The notes under the pieces: model-generated
Database searches by the model: none
Told to the model about the DNA's origin: nothing
The model's input: the letters and a program-made list of their open reading frames with translations, nothing else
Part shown: piece after piece, positions 1 through 13,212 of the stretch
Position numbering within the stretch: the stretch's first letter is position 1
Layout: every line of letters starts with the position of its first letter
Source of the DNA: Botryotinia globosa
Taxonomy: Eukaryota > Ascomycota > Leotiomycetes > Helotiales > Sclerotiniaceae
DNA: 64,000 bases
Assembly: GCA_014898425.1 (NCBI GenBank)
Contig: RCSZ01000004.1
Coordinates: forward strand, 1,922,001 to 1,986,000
Reading direction: 5' to 3'
Made by a program: the position numbers and the translations under genes

Positions 1-1521
1 ATCGAATCTAAATTAGTAGCAATTTATTCTCTATTCTGATATATTATATACTTATATTCAATAAGCTTTTTTTTATCAATAATTTGTTTAGAATTGTTTA
101 AGAAAATTGAGATTTTATTAAAAGGGAAATAAGATTATTATTCTTTGAAACTAATAATTATTATTTCCTTATTAATATTTCTTGTTAAATCTATTCAATA
201 TTCTAAAAAGAAATATAAAGACTATAATATAGAATATACAATATTAAAAAGGATTATCTCTAAATATTGAATTTTGGTTTTAGATTTCTATTATTAATTA
301 ATATCTTTATCCCTAATAATAAATAGAAATATAATTCAATAAATTATAAAATAAAAAATGTTTATTAATTGAATATATATAACAAAATAAAGTTTAGCTT
401 TATTTAATATTATATTAATAAATAAAATATCTATATCTCTAAAGAAAATAACTATTAGAATAATCTTTCAAATTGAAAATATATTTCTAAATATTAAAAT
501 AAATATTTGTTCTAATAAATCGATATACTAATCTATTCAAAAAAAAACAATAAAATTATAAATAATATATTAAATAGAAGATAATTTTATTCTACTATTA
601 AATTATACTTTGATTTTATATATAAAAAAAGGAATAATATAAATAATAATAACTTTATATAAAACTAAAGCTAGAAAATTATCAATTATTTTTATAAAAC
701 TATAAATATAATATATTACTATTTAAGCTTTAATAGTTTTTATAGTTATATATTTTTTAAAAAAAAGTTTTTTGTTAAATCAAATTTCAAATTATCTTAA
801 AATAGATTATACTTTATTTTCGGCTATAATAATTAATATAATAATAAACTCCTTATTAATAATACAAAAGAAAATATAATTCCCTTTTTTTTTAATAAAA
901 TAAATCATTTCGAATTTCTTGGAAATAAAAGCAATCTTATTGTTATCGTTTTATTTGAGTATTTTTTTTATATTATTTATTAGAATATAGATATTGATAT
1001 TTAGGGATTAAAAGGCTTGATATAGATAAAGGTTATTAATATATTCGAAGTATAACTTTATATTCTATAATATAAGTTTAATTAAATATAATATATATAA
1101 AATTAAAAAAAGGGGGGAGCTTTATAATATTCTATATACAACTCTATAATTAAATGTAATTGAATTCTTTAAATAAACTCGAATATATTGATTAATAAAA
1201 AAAAAAATCGATTAGTCTTAGAAGAGTTAGGGGTTAATCTTATTTAGTTATTCTTTTCAATAATCTTTACTTTAGAAATATATTGAAAATGTTTTAGATA
1301 TCTATAATAATTATAATAACTTCTAATCCTTAGAAAAAGATAGTTTTTATATTATATATAAAGTAGATAATCAAATCTATAATAGTTTTTTTAAAAAGAA
1401 CTCCTTCATATTATAAACTGAAAATATTATTAGTTAATATAATTTATATCAAATAATAGATCACAATCCTTTTCAAGTTTTTTGAAATATAGGAAATGAA
1501 TATAATTGATTATTAGAAGTA
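1..1521. other. AT-rich RIP-type DNA, no gene
   Basis: Extremely A+T-rich sequence with no sustained reading frame and dense stop codons. It lies downstream, on the minus strand, of the LINE endonuclease relic at about 3.4-3.7 kb, so it may contain the mutated reverse transcriptase and 3' end of that element. I could not recognise any reverse transcriptase motif here, so this is inference only. Confidence 0.5.
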
Positions 1522-2337
1522 AGTCAACCACCCTACTTTCGGGCCACCCCTGTTTCGGGCCACCTTTTTACACCAAAAATCACTTTTTTAATCTATTAAT
1601 ATCTTTATCAATATTGAATATAATTCAATAAAAATTCAAATCTATATAATTCAAATCATTCCAAATCTATTTTGAAATTTTTAGATTTTTAGGATTTTTT
1701 TGGATCGATTTCTAAAGCTTCGAAATATCGATTTTTAATTACATACAAATTATATACAAATCTAAAATTTCATAAAATCTATAATTACTTTTAAGGAAAA
1801 ATAGTTAAAAATAAATTATAAATTTTGATTATAAATTTATAAAAGATTTAATCTAAAAAACTTTAAAAAAATAAAAAATTTCTTATAAATAAATATTTAA
1901 AAGAGTACCCTCAAAATTACAGGGATTATTTATACTACTTTTAACTCACTATATACTATATCTCTATATTTATTCATTTTTTTGAATTCTTTTTTGAATT
2001 TCTATATAGATTCAGATTTGAATTTTTCAAAAAAATATATAATTTTCTTTTAATAATTATTGTTAAAAAGTTATTAAAGATTTTATAAAATTTTAAATTT
2101 GTATGTGATTTATATATAAATTAAAAATCGATATTTTGAAGCTCTAAAAATCGATCCAGAAAAATCATAAAATTCTAAAAAATTTAATACAAGCTTAGAA
2201 TAGTTTAAATTATATAAATCTAAATTTTTATTAAATTATATTCAATATTGATAGAGATATTGATAGATCAAAAAAGTGATTTTTGGTGTAAAAGGGTGGC
2301 CCGAAAGAGGGGTGGCCCGAAAGTAGGGTGGTCGACT
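1522..2337. mobile_element. MITE with very long terminal inverted repeats, TA target site
   Basis: The two ends are inverted copies: 5' AGTCAACCACCCTACTTTCG and, read on the opposite strand, AGTCGACCACCCTACTTTCG. The similarity continues inward for about 260-280 bp per arm (roughly 1522-1800 and 2050-2337), leaving only a short unique centre. The element is flanked by TA on both sides (1520-1521 and 2338-2339), the usual duplication of Tc1/mariner-type transposases. No reading frame is present, so it is non-autonomous. Arm differences are mostly C/T and G/A transitions, consistent with RIP. A lone copy of one terminus lies at about 15172-15262. Confidence 0.8.
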
Positions 2338-2339
2338 TA

Positions 2340-3040
2340 AATAAAGGATCTATCCTTCTTATTAATTTTAAATAATATAACTATTTTAATAAACTTTTAG
2401 ATTTATAGAATAAAATTGAATGCTAAATATTAATTATAAAGTTTATATAAAATATTGTTAATTATTAACTAATAGATTTTAAGTATTTATATTATAATAT
2501 AATTAATATCTGGAAAGATACTGAAAACTTTAATAATATTGTATTCAATCTTTTTTATTGAAATAAATTAGAATCGTTCTAAAATATCTAATTCATTTCA
2601 ATTTTCAAAAGAATTATATTTAAGATTATTAGAAGTATTAAAATAATTTAGGATTTCTTTATATAAAGTTTTAGTTTTTTCTATAATATTTTTAATAAAA
2701 TTTCTATCAACAAATAATAAAAACAATTTTAGATTAGATTCTAATTTATATTAATTAATAACTTTATAGAATTCTTTATTATTTTTAATTCTATTTATAA
2801 TATTCTTTTAATAATTGTATTTTATTTATTGAATTATTTTATAAAAGATTTGAATTATTTAAAAGATATCCTTATTTGAAGTATTATATTTATAAAAATA
2901 ATTCTAATATATCTCCTTATATTTGAAAATTTATTATAATATAGTTTTATTATTTTCTTTATTAAACTTACTAATTATATAGATAATAATATTTATTATT
3001 ATTATAAAGTTTACTATATATATCTTAATTATAATTTCAT
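2340..3040. other. AT-rich relic DNA
   Basis: No gene or clear repeat end was seen. By position it could be the mutated central part (between endonuclease and reverse transcriptase) of the minus-strand LINE relic, interrupted by the long-TIR MITE. No motif confirms this. Confidence 0.3.
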
Positions 3041-3990
3041 TTGTAAAAAAGAAAGAGTTAGAAAAACAAGTTATATTGATATATATTAAATCAAAGAGTT
3101 TTTTTAATTTTATTTCTAGAATCTTATAATAATATTGCTTTAGTGGGGTTATACTTTGTTTTAGAATAATAATAATTTATATCTTATAATTCAAATTATT
3201 ATATATATCTTTTCTAATAATAATCTTAATAAAAAGAATATTTGAAAAAATAAAATTAATAATATAATCAATTTTATATATAAACTTATCAAGAATATTA
3301 ATAAAATCTATACTATTATTATTAAATTAATATATTAAATCCAAGTTTTTATATTTAGATTATACCTTTGATTCGAATATATAATATTAGGTATTAAAAT
3401 CGCCCCCTGCTAAATATTGAGATAGTAGGATTAAATATAATATATAATCAATTGCTTTATTATTATTTAATTGGTGATATAGATTGAATATAGTATTTCT
3501 ATTTATATTAATTTAGAAAAGGTTTCTATTATATATAGGGTAATATTATTATATATATAGATTAATGCTTTTGTATATATATATTATAACCCAAAAGTGA
3601 TTTAGCTCTTCAATGTTTTCAAGATCTTAGAAGTTCATTGGAATATAATAATTGTAATTTGAATGATTTTGAATTTATATATTAATAATTATTCAGGGTT
3701 CTTGAATATATATAATATCAATTTATTAGGTATTGGAGATTGTAAGAATTATTATATATATAGAAATATTTCTATTAATATTAGTTTAATAAATTTGTAG
3801 ATTGTATTATTAGGTCTATTGATTGTAGATTCTATTATAGAGCTTGTTGTATTATATTGATATTAACAAAATGTTTTTTTGGAATCGAGTGTATTAAGCT
3901 TATCAGGGCTTTGTATATGGCGAGGGGCATTCTTGTTCTTTCCTCTGTTTGTTTTCGGGTGTGACCTAGGGACTCTTACCAATTTACAAA
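3040..3990 (-). mobile_element. Non-LTR retrotransposon (LINE) relic, endonuclease part
   Basis: On the minus strand two hallmark motifs of the apurinic-type endonuclease of LINE ORF2 are still readable: I-Q-E-P (codons at 3696-3707), preceded by D-I-I, and G-D-F-N-T (3390-3404). They are about 95 residues apart, a spacing that fits the family. Frames between them are broken by stops of the kind RIP creates. The less mutated stretch around 3895-3990 lies just upstream of the endonuclease and may be the start of ORF2 or the ORF1/ORF2 junction. A Tad/I-clade placement is likely for a fungus but is inferred. The ends of the element are not defined. Confidence 0.55.
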
Positions 3991-6819
3991 CTACTTAATA
4001 TAATATCAATTATTTACAATCAACTGTAATTAATAAATTCAACTATCTATAAAATACTTGATCAATTGTTTTTTATATAAAAAATATTTAAAATATTATA
4101 AATAGATTTTATTTTTTTAATAGATTTATAACATAGAAGTATTGTTAATATCTTATAAATATTATTTTTTCTATATAAAGGATTTGAAAATATAAAGCAC
4201 TATCAATTTTCTATTGGATTCTTAAAACTAGAGAATCTGGAAAATCTATTTTCTTCAATAAATAAAATAGATGTTTTACTAATATCACATGAATGTTATT
4301 TAGAATAAAATATAAATTTCAAAAAGAAATTCTCTTCAACATTCTTTCCCTTCCTTTTATTCAATTATTCTATTTTTTAAAAAATATCAATATTTTTTCA
4401 AAAAAAATGTCAATAATGTATTATAGAAATGCTTTATAAATATTCTAAAAAGTTTAAATTATAAAGATATTTTCTTTTCTTCACTTTCTTTCAATTCAAT
4501 TTAATAAAACAGAGATTATTTAGATTTGAATAATATTAATTATAAATCGATAATGCATAATAAATATACTATAATTTAATCTGAAATTTTTCAAAGAATC
4601 GTTTTCAAAACTTTTAAAGTTATTTTAGAAAACTAATTATCAATTTATTTTAATAAATCATATAAAAATAGAAAGAATTGTTAGAACAAATGTAAAATAA
4701 TAATTAATATCAATAGAAATATAAACATTTCATAAAACTTTTCAATGCTTTCTCTAAACCCTTTTTCTAAAGCTATATGTAAATATAAAAACTCTTCACG
4801 TCGAAATAATGGTCGGCCCGACGCTAAAGCGACTAATGCCCGTAACATATGGTATTAGTATTGTATTCAGGTTCGAGTACTATTCAAGGGCTGAGGAATT
4901 GTAGAAATACTACTTCATTAGTATTAGCACTGTATTTCCACTATTTTATATCCCTGCTTGTGTCGTTAAGATAAATTCAAAAACTTATTAATATAAATAA
5001 TTCAAAAAGAATATAGAGATAGGGAAAAAAGAAGAATAAGGAGATATTTAAATAGAAGATGTATCAAAATAGGATATTAATCATTTAGAATCAATATCAA
5101 TATAAAATCAAAAAAAACTTTCCAAATCCAAATGATTTTTTTAAAAATTATAAAAAATGTTCTATCCCTTTTATAATTATAATTAAAGGGATAAATCATT
5201 GAAATAATTCTTTATTAAAAGATATTCGGGATTTATATAATAAATAATATAAAACATCTGATCTTATTTATAAAAATATTTGAAATTAATGTTTATATAA
5301 TTTGATTTCTTATGATACTAAATAAATTTTTTGTAAAAAAAATTGATACCGAATAGTTGATATAATTGATATTACCTATAAAAAACCAAATTTGAAAAAA
5401 GATTGATTTTTATGTTGAAAATTCTATTTACAATGATTCATAGAAAATTCGAGGTTTCATTTAAATTATTAGAGTTAATAAAATATTCTTGATATTATCA
5501 ATAATAGATTTTAAATTAAATCAAAAATTAAATCTAAAAATAAATATATTATATAATATATTGATAACTTGATTATTTTCAATATTTATATATTCTAATA
5601 ATCATTCAATATAAATATTGTATATTAGTACTATATTCTAATTAATATAGAATATTTATTAAATGAATTCTAAACATATCACTCTGGATATATTAAATTA
5701 TTAACATACTGTTAATATACAATCAAATATACTATATATTCATATTTTTTAATATCCAAACTATATATTAAAAGCTTTATTATTAAAAATATTAAAAATT
5801 GAATCAATAAATTTTAAGCTGTCTATTATTTATTCCTTATTTTAATAACTAATTTTAGTTTATTTAACATATTTATGATTATTAATAAATATATTTTTTG
5901 GATTTATTTAAAAAGATTATGATCTTATTCTTCAAAAAGGAGATTTATTATTTTTTGAATCTTTCTATAATAATGTCTTTATAAATCTTTATAATAAAAT
6001 CAATATATTATTTCTAAGTAAAATGTAATAATTAAAATTTAAATTAAGAGATTTCAGAAAAAACCTTATTAAATTGTTAAATCTTGATTTTGGAAATTTA
6101 TTTGCTTTTTATATTATGGTTCTAATAATTATAAATAAATGAATATATTTGATTGAAAAATATATAATATCAATAATATTGATATAAGATATAAATTTTA
6201 ATTTTAATTTCTTTAAAATTATTTATTTAAAAGATAAATCAGTATTTTTGAAAATAATAATTATTAGAGTTATTCTTCAAACTAAGAGTATTTTATATAT
6301 TGTTGTAATTCATATTTTATTATTAAATTTCATATATCCTTTGATTTTAGTGTTAATTATTATAATCCAATCTAAAAATCTTAATCCTTTCTATATATTA
6401 TATTTTCGTATCATAAAGGAAAAAACACTATAGAAATAATAATAGCTTTATATAATATAAATATTAATGAATTATTAATCATTTTAATTAGATTTTAAAT
6501 ATAGAATCTAATGTATCAAGTCTTTATAATTCTTTATATAATACATCTATAAAATATTAATTTTCTATTGAATTATATTTTAAATTGTTAAGAAATAGAT
6601 TATAAATCAATTTCATTTATCATAACAATAAGATTAATACTAATAGTAAAATTATTATTAACAATATATTTGGAATCAAGATTACTATACTTTTTGAATA
6701 AGCAATTCATTTCTAATTCTTCAATCTTAAAATGATTTTATTCTATTTGTTTCAATTTATAATATTATTAATTTCTGTTGTGAAAACAATAATTTTCCTA
6801 TCAAACAAATTAAAGGTTT
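3991..6819. other. AT-rich RIP-type DNA
   Basis: No gene seen. The sequence is strongly A+T-rich with many stops in every frame. It contains one conspicuously less AT-rich island at about 4795-4980, listed separately. The only open stretch near 6.25-6.43 kb is a low-complexity I/L/Y-rich frame and is not supported as a gene. Confidence 0.5.
4795..4980. repeat. Low-mutation island with internal hairpin
   Basis: A roughly 185-bp patch of near-normal base composition inside AT-rich DNA. It contains GGTTCGAGTAC, which resembles a tRNA/SINE B box, and an imperfect inverted repeat between GTAGAAATACT (near 4900) and TGTATTTCCAC (near 4930). It could be the end of a transposon or a SINE-like unit; neither is proven. 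No open frame is present. Confidence 0.35.
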
Positions 6820-6824
6820 AACAT

Positions 6825-6994
6825 TGTTGGATTGACTTATTAAGGAATTGTATTAGGTTCAATTATATTATAATTCTGTCTGCCCCCTTTATAGAAGAGA
6901 ATATTGCTAAGCTATATATACATTCTACTCTATATACACATTTTGTATATAAATAAAGGAAAATATAATATATTCTCAATTATATATTTCAATA
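6825..6994 (-). repeat. 3' LTR of the Copia element
   Basis: 170 bp, starting TGTTGG and ending in a mutated CAATA (CAACA in the partner). It aligns without length change to 14576-14745. The partner keeps CACGTG and GTTCTC motifs at its end that are A/T here, so this copy is more heavily mutated at that end. Confidence 0.85.
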
Positions 6995-8402
6995 TAAACT
7001 TTAATTTTTCTTTTTTATATAAAAACATATTATACAAATCAGAATAATATATAAAACTTATAACAAATAATCATTTTATCGCTTAGTTCAACCTTTGTCC
7101 TTATATTAATTCAAACAAATATAAAATTCTAAAATGCAAAACTATTAAATGTTATACTGAACAATTATCAAAATTATCAAAAATTATAGTTTCTCTATTC
7201 TATATATATTCTTCAGTTATATCAAATGATATATTTAGTTTTAGAATTATATTAAGCTAATCAAAATATAGAAAATATTATATTCAATCAATTATTCAAA
7301 ATATACATCTTACTTTTATTGAAAAAACAATCAATTGTATTAAGATTTACTCTACATTCATTATAAATATAGTATTATATATATTATACTAATAATATTG
7401 TATAAATAGAGCCCTTTCATCATATAATATAAATAATACAATAATGAATAATAGAAATACAGCGTTTTAATTATATAATACAATCAATACAATAACAACG
7501 GATAATCTAAATTCTATTCTTTTTATTGGTGGATTTACTCTTATCAACTATTACAACAATACTCTTCAGCGCACACTCTTAGCCATACCAGGTAATAATA
7601 TTGTGTATATTCGAAACTGAATTATATTTATATAAATTTATACAATACATACCTCGTATATAAATAATTTATTGATATAAAGTCGTAGAGTTCTTATTGA
7701 AGATTCTTATAAAAAATGTCATTAATATGAATTAACATTCTTTTCTGATTGTTATTATATATATAATCAATTTGGGGATAATTGTAGAATTGTAAATAGA
7801 AAGATTATGGAATTCGATATATATAATTCAATTATTTGTATATAAGTTTTATCAAATAAAACTATCAGTTTTTGTTTTTTCCTTATATTTTTTTGATCAA
7901 AGTTCTATTCCTTCTTTATCAGCCAATTCAAAATCTTTTATTTGAAAAAACTCCTTTTTATTTGGTTTTGATTTTGGTTTTATTGAAAAGTTTTTTATTA
8001 TTGATTAATTTGTATATAATATTTTTACAATATTTGACTATTTCTATTTTTTAATTTTTTTTTGAAGAAAATGGGTTGAAAATTTAAAGTATTTACTAAA
8101 AACTTCTTTGGAAAAATATCAAATAAAAGAATGAAAATAAAAATATGAAAAATATTAATAATTTCTTATTTCAATTTATTGAATTAATTTGTATATAATT
8201 TAATCGATTTTTATATAAATTTATCATCTTATTTATTTTTTAATATGTATAATAAGAGTATTTATATTAATAAATTTTTCGAGTGTTTTATTCGGATTTG
8301 TTTTTGTTATTATATTTACAATATCGTTGAGGTTATTAATCCATTTTATTACTATCAATTCTTTTTATTTATATAATTAACGAAATATTATAATATTGAT
8401 TA

Positions 8403-8747
8403 TTAATTTTCTTTGGTTGTATTTAATCTAATAAAATATTTATATAGAGAATACAAATCTATATATATAATAATTGGGATATTAGGGATATTGAATTGTA
8501 ATATAATTATTTGAAAAATAGATTGTATTGTTAAATCAATATCTATTTTTGTTATTATTCTATATATTTTGGATATTAATATATTATAAATAATTCTTTT
8601 GCTTTTTATATTATTATAATATATAATATTATTTTTTAATTCGAATATATTTTTATTTGATATTTTTTTGTTTATAAGAATAATAATGAATTCTAATTGA
8701 TTATTTAAATTCTTATTAATAATAAAGAATTTATTAATAAAAATCAA
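8403..8747 (-). pseudogene. Copia RNase H fragment
   Basis: A 114-residue open stretch that still follows the RNase H domain at the C-terminus of Ty1/Copia polyproteins. Recognisable blocks are an N-terminal N-L-N-N-Q-L-E-F region, K-S-K-R-I followed by L-I-S-K-I-Y (normally KCKR...LASELY), and I-Y-I-D-L-Y-S-L-Y...R-L-N-T-T-K-E (normally TDS.SLY...LGTT.EKR). The Asp of the TD(S) motif survives, but the protein is riddled with Ile, Asn and Lys replacements produced by transitions. It is a relic, not a functional gene, and supports the minus-strand orientation of the surrounding element. Confidence 0.7.
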
Positions 8748-10654
8748 GAGTTTTACAAAATTTTGAATGAATAGAATATAGGAAAGCTTTTAATTGAGAT
8801 TTTTCTTTATTATTTAAATCTTTTATTAAGTATTTTGATATTATTATTTAATAGATCTTAATATTATATAATAACAAATAGATTATATAAAACTTTTGAT
8901 TAATAGATTATAATAATATATATTTCTCAAACTATTTATTTATAATATTGTTTAGAATTAATAATTTTTATAAGTTTTTTCCTTTAATCTTTTAGAATAA
9001 GAATTAATTGGTTTTTATTTTCTTATTATATAATATAATTATTGAAGATTAAGAACAAATTATATATCAGATATTTATTTAGTTTTGTTTTGATATTTAT
9101 ATTTTTAAACTTTTTATTTTTATAATTAAGGAATTTTCGATTTATTAAAATAAATATAATATTTTTTTATATTTTTATAAATCCAAATTGTATATTTTTT
9201 GTATTAATAATAAGTAAGTATAGATTATATAAGAATATTATTATATTTAGTTTTTTTTAATAATGTTTTTAATAGATTGTTTATCAATAAGTATTTGCTT
9301 TTGTAATATTATATAATGGTTTCTTGATTATTATGACTATATAATTTGAGTATTTCTTTTTAAGCTTTTTTAAAAGTTTTATTAATACGATTTGATTTAA
9401 AAGTGTTTTTGATTATATATATATTTATATAATATTTTGTATTATTAATTTGATTTCTATTTCTATTAATATGAGTGTTAAAGTTATAATAATTCTTTGG
9501 CTTGATTTTTGTATTATAAGTGTTTGAGTTAAGATTGATTCTTTTTTTGAATTATTATATATTTGTATGATTAAATAAGATTTTTTATATAGAGATTTTA
9601 TTATATACTTTTTGATTTCGTTTATAAGATATAAATTGAATGATCTTTTTATATATATAAGAGGGTTGTATTTGATGAATTTCAGATTTTGAATTTATTA
9701 TATTTGAAAAGGTTATTAGGGATATTTGAGAAAGAAATTAAACATCATTTATTTTGAGATTATCTATATGTTTTTCTTTATAAAATGATTTATTTTTATA
9801 ATATAAAATTCTATAGAATTATAGAGAAGATTGATTATATAGTTTTGATTAATAGTTATAAACAATCTATATAGTTTTGTTCAATTTTTTCTTTTTCTTT
9901 ATATTTATATTAAAAAACTGAGGGGTAGATTAAGTGTTTGTATATATCGGAATTATTTTGTATAGAAAATATCTTTTGAAATATTCATTTTATATAAAAC
10001 TCATATACTTTTTTTATTACAAATAATATACAAATATTTTTTTTAGAATAAATGGGGATAATAGATTATATGAAATTATTTGAAGATAAGCTTTATATAC
10101 AAAAAGTATAAATATAAATCTATTCAGTTTAATAATATTATATATTATTTTTATTATTATTTGTAAAATTGAATCTTTATTGAGTTTATTATTTTTAAGT
10201 TTTTTTATAAATACATTATATATGTATTATATAGAAATATAACAATTTTCAATTTTTTTAATTATATTTTAAAATTCAATAAACACTTCTTAAATATTAA
10301 TTTAAAATAAACTTATATTTCATTTGAATTTAATTGATACAAAATTTATACTAATATTATGAGATATATAATCTGGTGATTTCAAATATATATCAATCTA
10401 GTATTTCCGAATAATATTTTATATAATTTTAATAAATATATTTTATATAAAAATTATAGTATTATATATAGTTGTTTTATTGATGATATATAAAATTAAA
10501 CTTTTGTTGATATAGAATATATCAATAATAATAGAATAATTAAATTCAATATTATTTTTGATTATGAATTTCAATCTTCTAGGGGATTTTGTATAAAGTT
10601 AATAATACTTATAGAATTTATTAAGCTTTTCAATTATATAAATATCAATACTAA

Positions 10655-11187
10655 TGTTACATGCACGGAAACAACCAGTAGAAGTTGTAAGCTTTATTAC
10701 TAAGCTACGTACACAATCTGACTCCAAAAGGTATAATATTAGGGATTGAATCTAATAGCTTATTATTATATATATATCCTAACAGAACTCTATTTTTTTA
10801 TTCTTTTCGTTCTGAAAAGTTTAATAATCATAAAGAATATTTATTTATATAGTTAATCATATAATCTATAATATTATAATTATATTAGTATATCCTCATT
10901 ATTAAGAATAATTATTAATAAATTTAGAATATCTAATTATTAAATAAATATATCTTTGTCTCTAATCCACTTTTTATTCAGAAAATCTATTTCAAATCAA
11001 GCAAGCTTTAATCAAAGATTTCAGAACTATATTCATTTGACTTAATCCCTGATATTCTATTATATATACAGAAACAACTAATAAAAGTTATAAGCTTTAC
11101 TACTAAACCATATACACAATCTAACCTCAAAAGGCATAGTATCAGGAATTAAACCTAATAGCTTACTACTATATATATATCCTAACA
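10655..11187 (-). mobile_element. TRIM-like miniature LTR retroelement with 5-bp duplication
   Basis: A 533-bp unit with two 130-bp direct terminal repeats (10655-10784 and 11058-11187; constant offset 403). The left copy begins TGTTAC and ends CCTAACA. The differing bases I checked between copies are transitions, such as TGTTACATGCAC versus TATTATATATAC. An exact 5-bp duplication ACTAA lies at 10650-10654 and 11188-11192. On the minus strand the internal 273 bp starts with GAATATCAGGGATT next to the LTR, loosely resembling the half-tRNA primer site TGGTATCAGAGC. It ends with a purine-rich tract before the other LTR. No coding capacity. It is inserted inside the Copia element and so is younger than it. 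Confidence 0.75.
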
Positions 11188-12538
11188 ACTAATATATCTT
11201 ATTCGATTTAATAGATCGAAAAGCTTTTATATAAAAAAGTAACTAAATCTATAGTAAATTTATTAAAGTTTTATTTCTATAAAATAATTATATATATTTA
11301 TTTCTTCTTTTTTATTTTAAAATATAAAGAAATACTACTATTTTTATATAATAAGAAATGTTTTGTTATTTTATTTTAATATATTTACTAAATTATTGAG
11401 TATAATAAATAGACAATATATATTTTATAAATATATAAAAAGTAATATATTTATTGATATAATAAAAAACATGATATTTTTAATTAATATTTATATAATA
11501 ATATCATTTTGCGATTATATAAATCCTTTTCCGAATTTGATATTACATTCAATATCTATTATATATAAAAAGTCTCTCTCTTTTTCTAAAATTCATATTT
11601 AATAATCTCCTATTATTGAAATACTTACTACATTTATATTAAATATTATATTTTAAAATATATTGACTGAATATTAATCTTGAAATTAGAAAACCTTATG
11701 TAAATCAATATCATCTATATATATTTGATTTAATTAGTTAGTTTTCAAATATATATATATAAAATATTATTTTTCTCGAAGCTTTATGATATATATTCTA
11801 TTAATAAGTTCTATTTTTATAAAATATATATTTAATTGAAATTGATTATTTGAAAATTCAATTTATAAATATCTAACAATATTATTTTTATTTGATATTT
11901 TTTATTATTATCTTAAAAATTTGATTTGTTTTTATATTTAAAAAGATATTACTCAAATATCTTTTTATTTATTTCTTATTCTATCATATATTAGTTGATT
12001 TTTTTTTATGTTTTTTTTATATAATTCATTAATCAATAATTTTGTTTTTTATATATAAAGTATTTTTAAAATAATATATAATGTTTATTTTATAAGTTTA
12101 ATAATGAAAATGAATAAAAAGATATAAATCTATTTTTTAAATATACTTGATATTACCCTCTATAGTTTTTATATAAATCTTAATTATTATATATATAATC
12201 TATTCAGTATATTTTTATACCCAATAGATTCTTAATTATTTTATCTTTAAAATAAATATTTGTTATTTATATTCTTTCAATTTTATTAATAATATTTTAA
12301 AGATTAATATAAAGGTTTTTATATATTAATATAAATTATAATAATATAGAATTATAATCTAAAACCTTTTGATATATATTTATAATTTGATTTTTTAATA
12401 TTAAATCTACTTGATATAAGTTTATTAATTTATATTATAACATATAAAAAGTTTCAGAAAACTTTTTCAATTATTCGAAAATTAATTTTTCATAATATTT
12501 TTATATAATTTATTATTATATTATATAATAAGATATTT

Positions 12539-12736
12539 CTAACATTTTTCTTTAATTTCGAAATATACTTTTATATAAGTAATCATTTTATCAAATTTTA
12601 ATCTTTGATTATTGATTTTATTGAATTCAACTTTTTTATATAATTTATAAAATATTTGTAAGTTTTTATTTAGAAAGTTATATTTTTCATTATTATATTT
12701 GAATTTATTATTATTATATATCTTTATTAAATTCAA
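12539..12736 (-). pseudogene. Probable Copia Gag fragment
   Basis: A 65-residue open stretch with F-K-Y-N-N-E-K-Y-N-F-L followed by L-Q-I-F-Y-K-L-Y-K-K-V and K-F-D-K-M. This resembles the N-terminal Gag region of fungal Copia elements (K.-S/N-G-..Y-x-F..K-L-x-I-F-Y-D-L-C). It sits toward the 5' LTR on the minus strand, where Gag should be. The match is judged by eye and is weaker than that of the RNase H fragment. Confidence 0.4.
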
Positions 12737-13212
12737 TAATTTTTTTTGTATATATTCAATATATAATATTAATGCTTTATATTATATTAAACAATTAAAT
12801 AATAAGAAATTTGGAAATAATTGATTTTGAAATTATTGTTATTCCTATATTTGTTCAATAAAATTTGATACAAATAAAGCTTGATTTTAAATCGATTTCT
12901 TTAATACAAAAATATTATATATATCTATATATTCTGTTTTGAATCTTTTTGCTTTATTTTTCATCTTATTTATACAATTATCGGATTTGTTTTTCAAAAT
13001 AAGCTTAATAAATATTTTAACATAATTATTACTCCCTCTTACTTATTATATATTAAAATTATAAAGAATAAACTGAATTCAAATAAACTTGAAAGTTTTG
13101 TAATATATAATCTTAAATATATGATCTTTATTCAATCTATATATCACTTCTGATATTCCTTTTATAAATATTATCCTTTTTATTATTTACATTAAAAATT
13201 GATAAATTATTG

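Noticed and set aside
11363..11602. 79-codon plus-strand frame inside the Copia element
   Set aside because: Opposite to the element's coding strand and composed almost only of I, N, S, Y, F and K.
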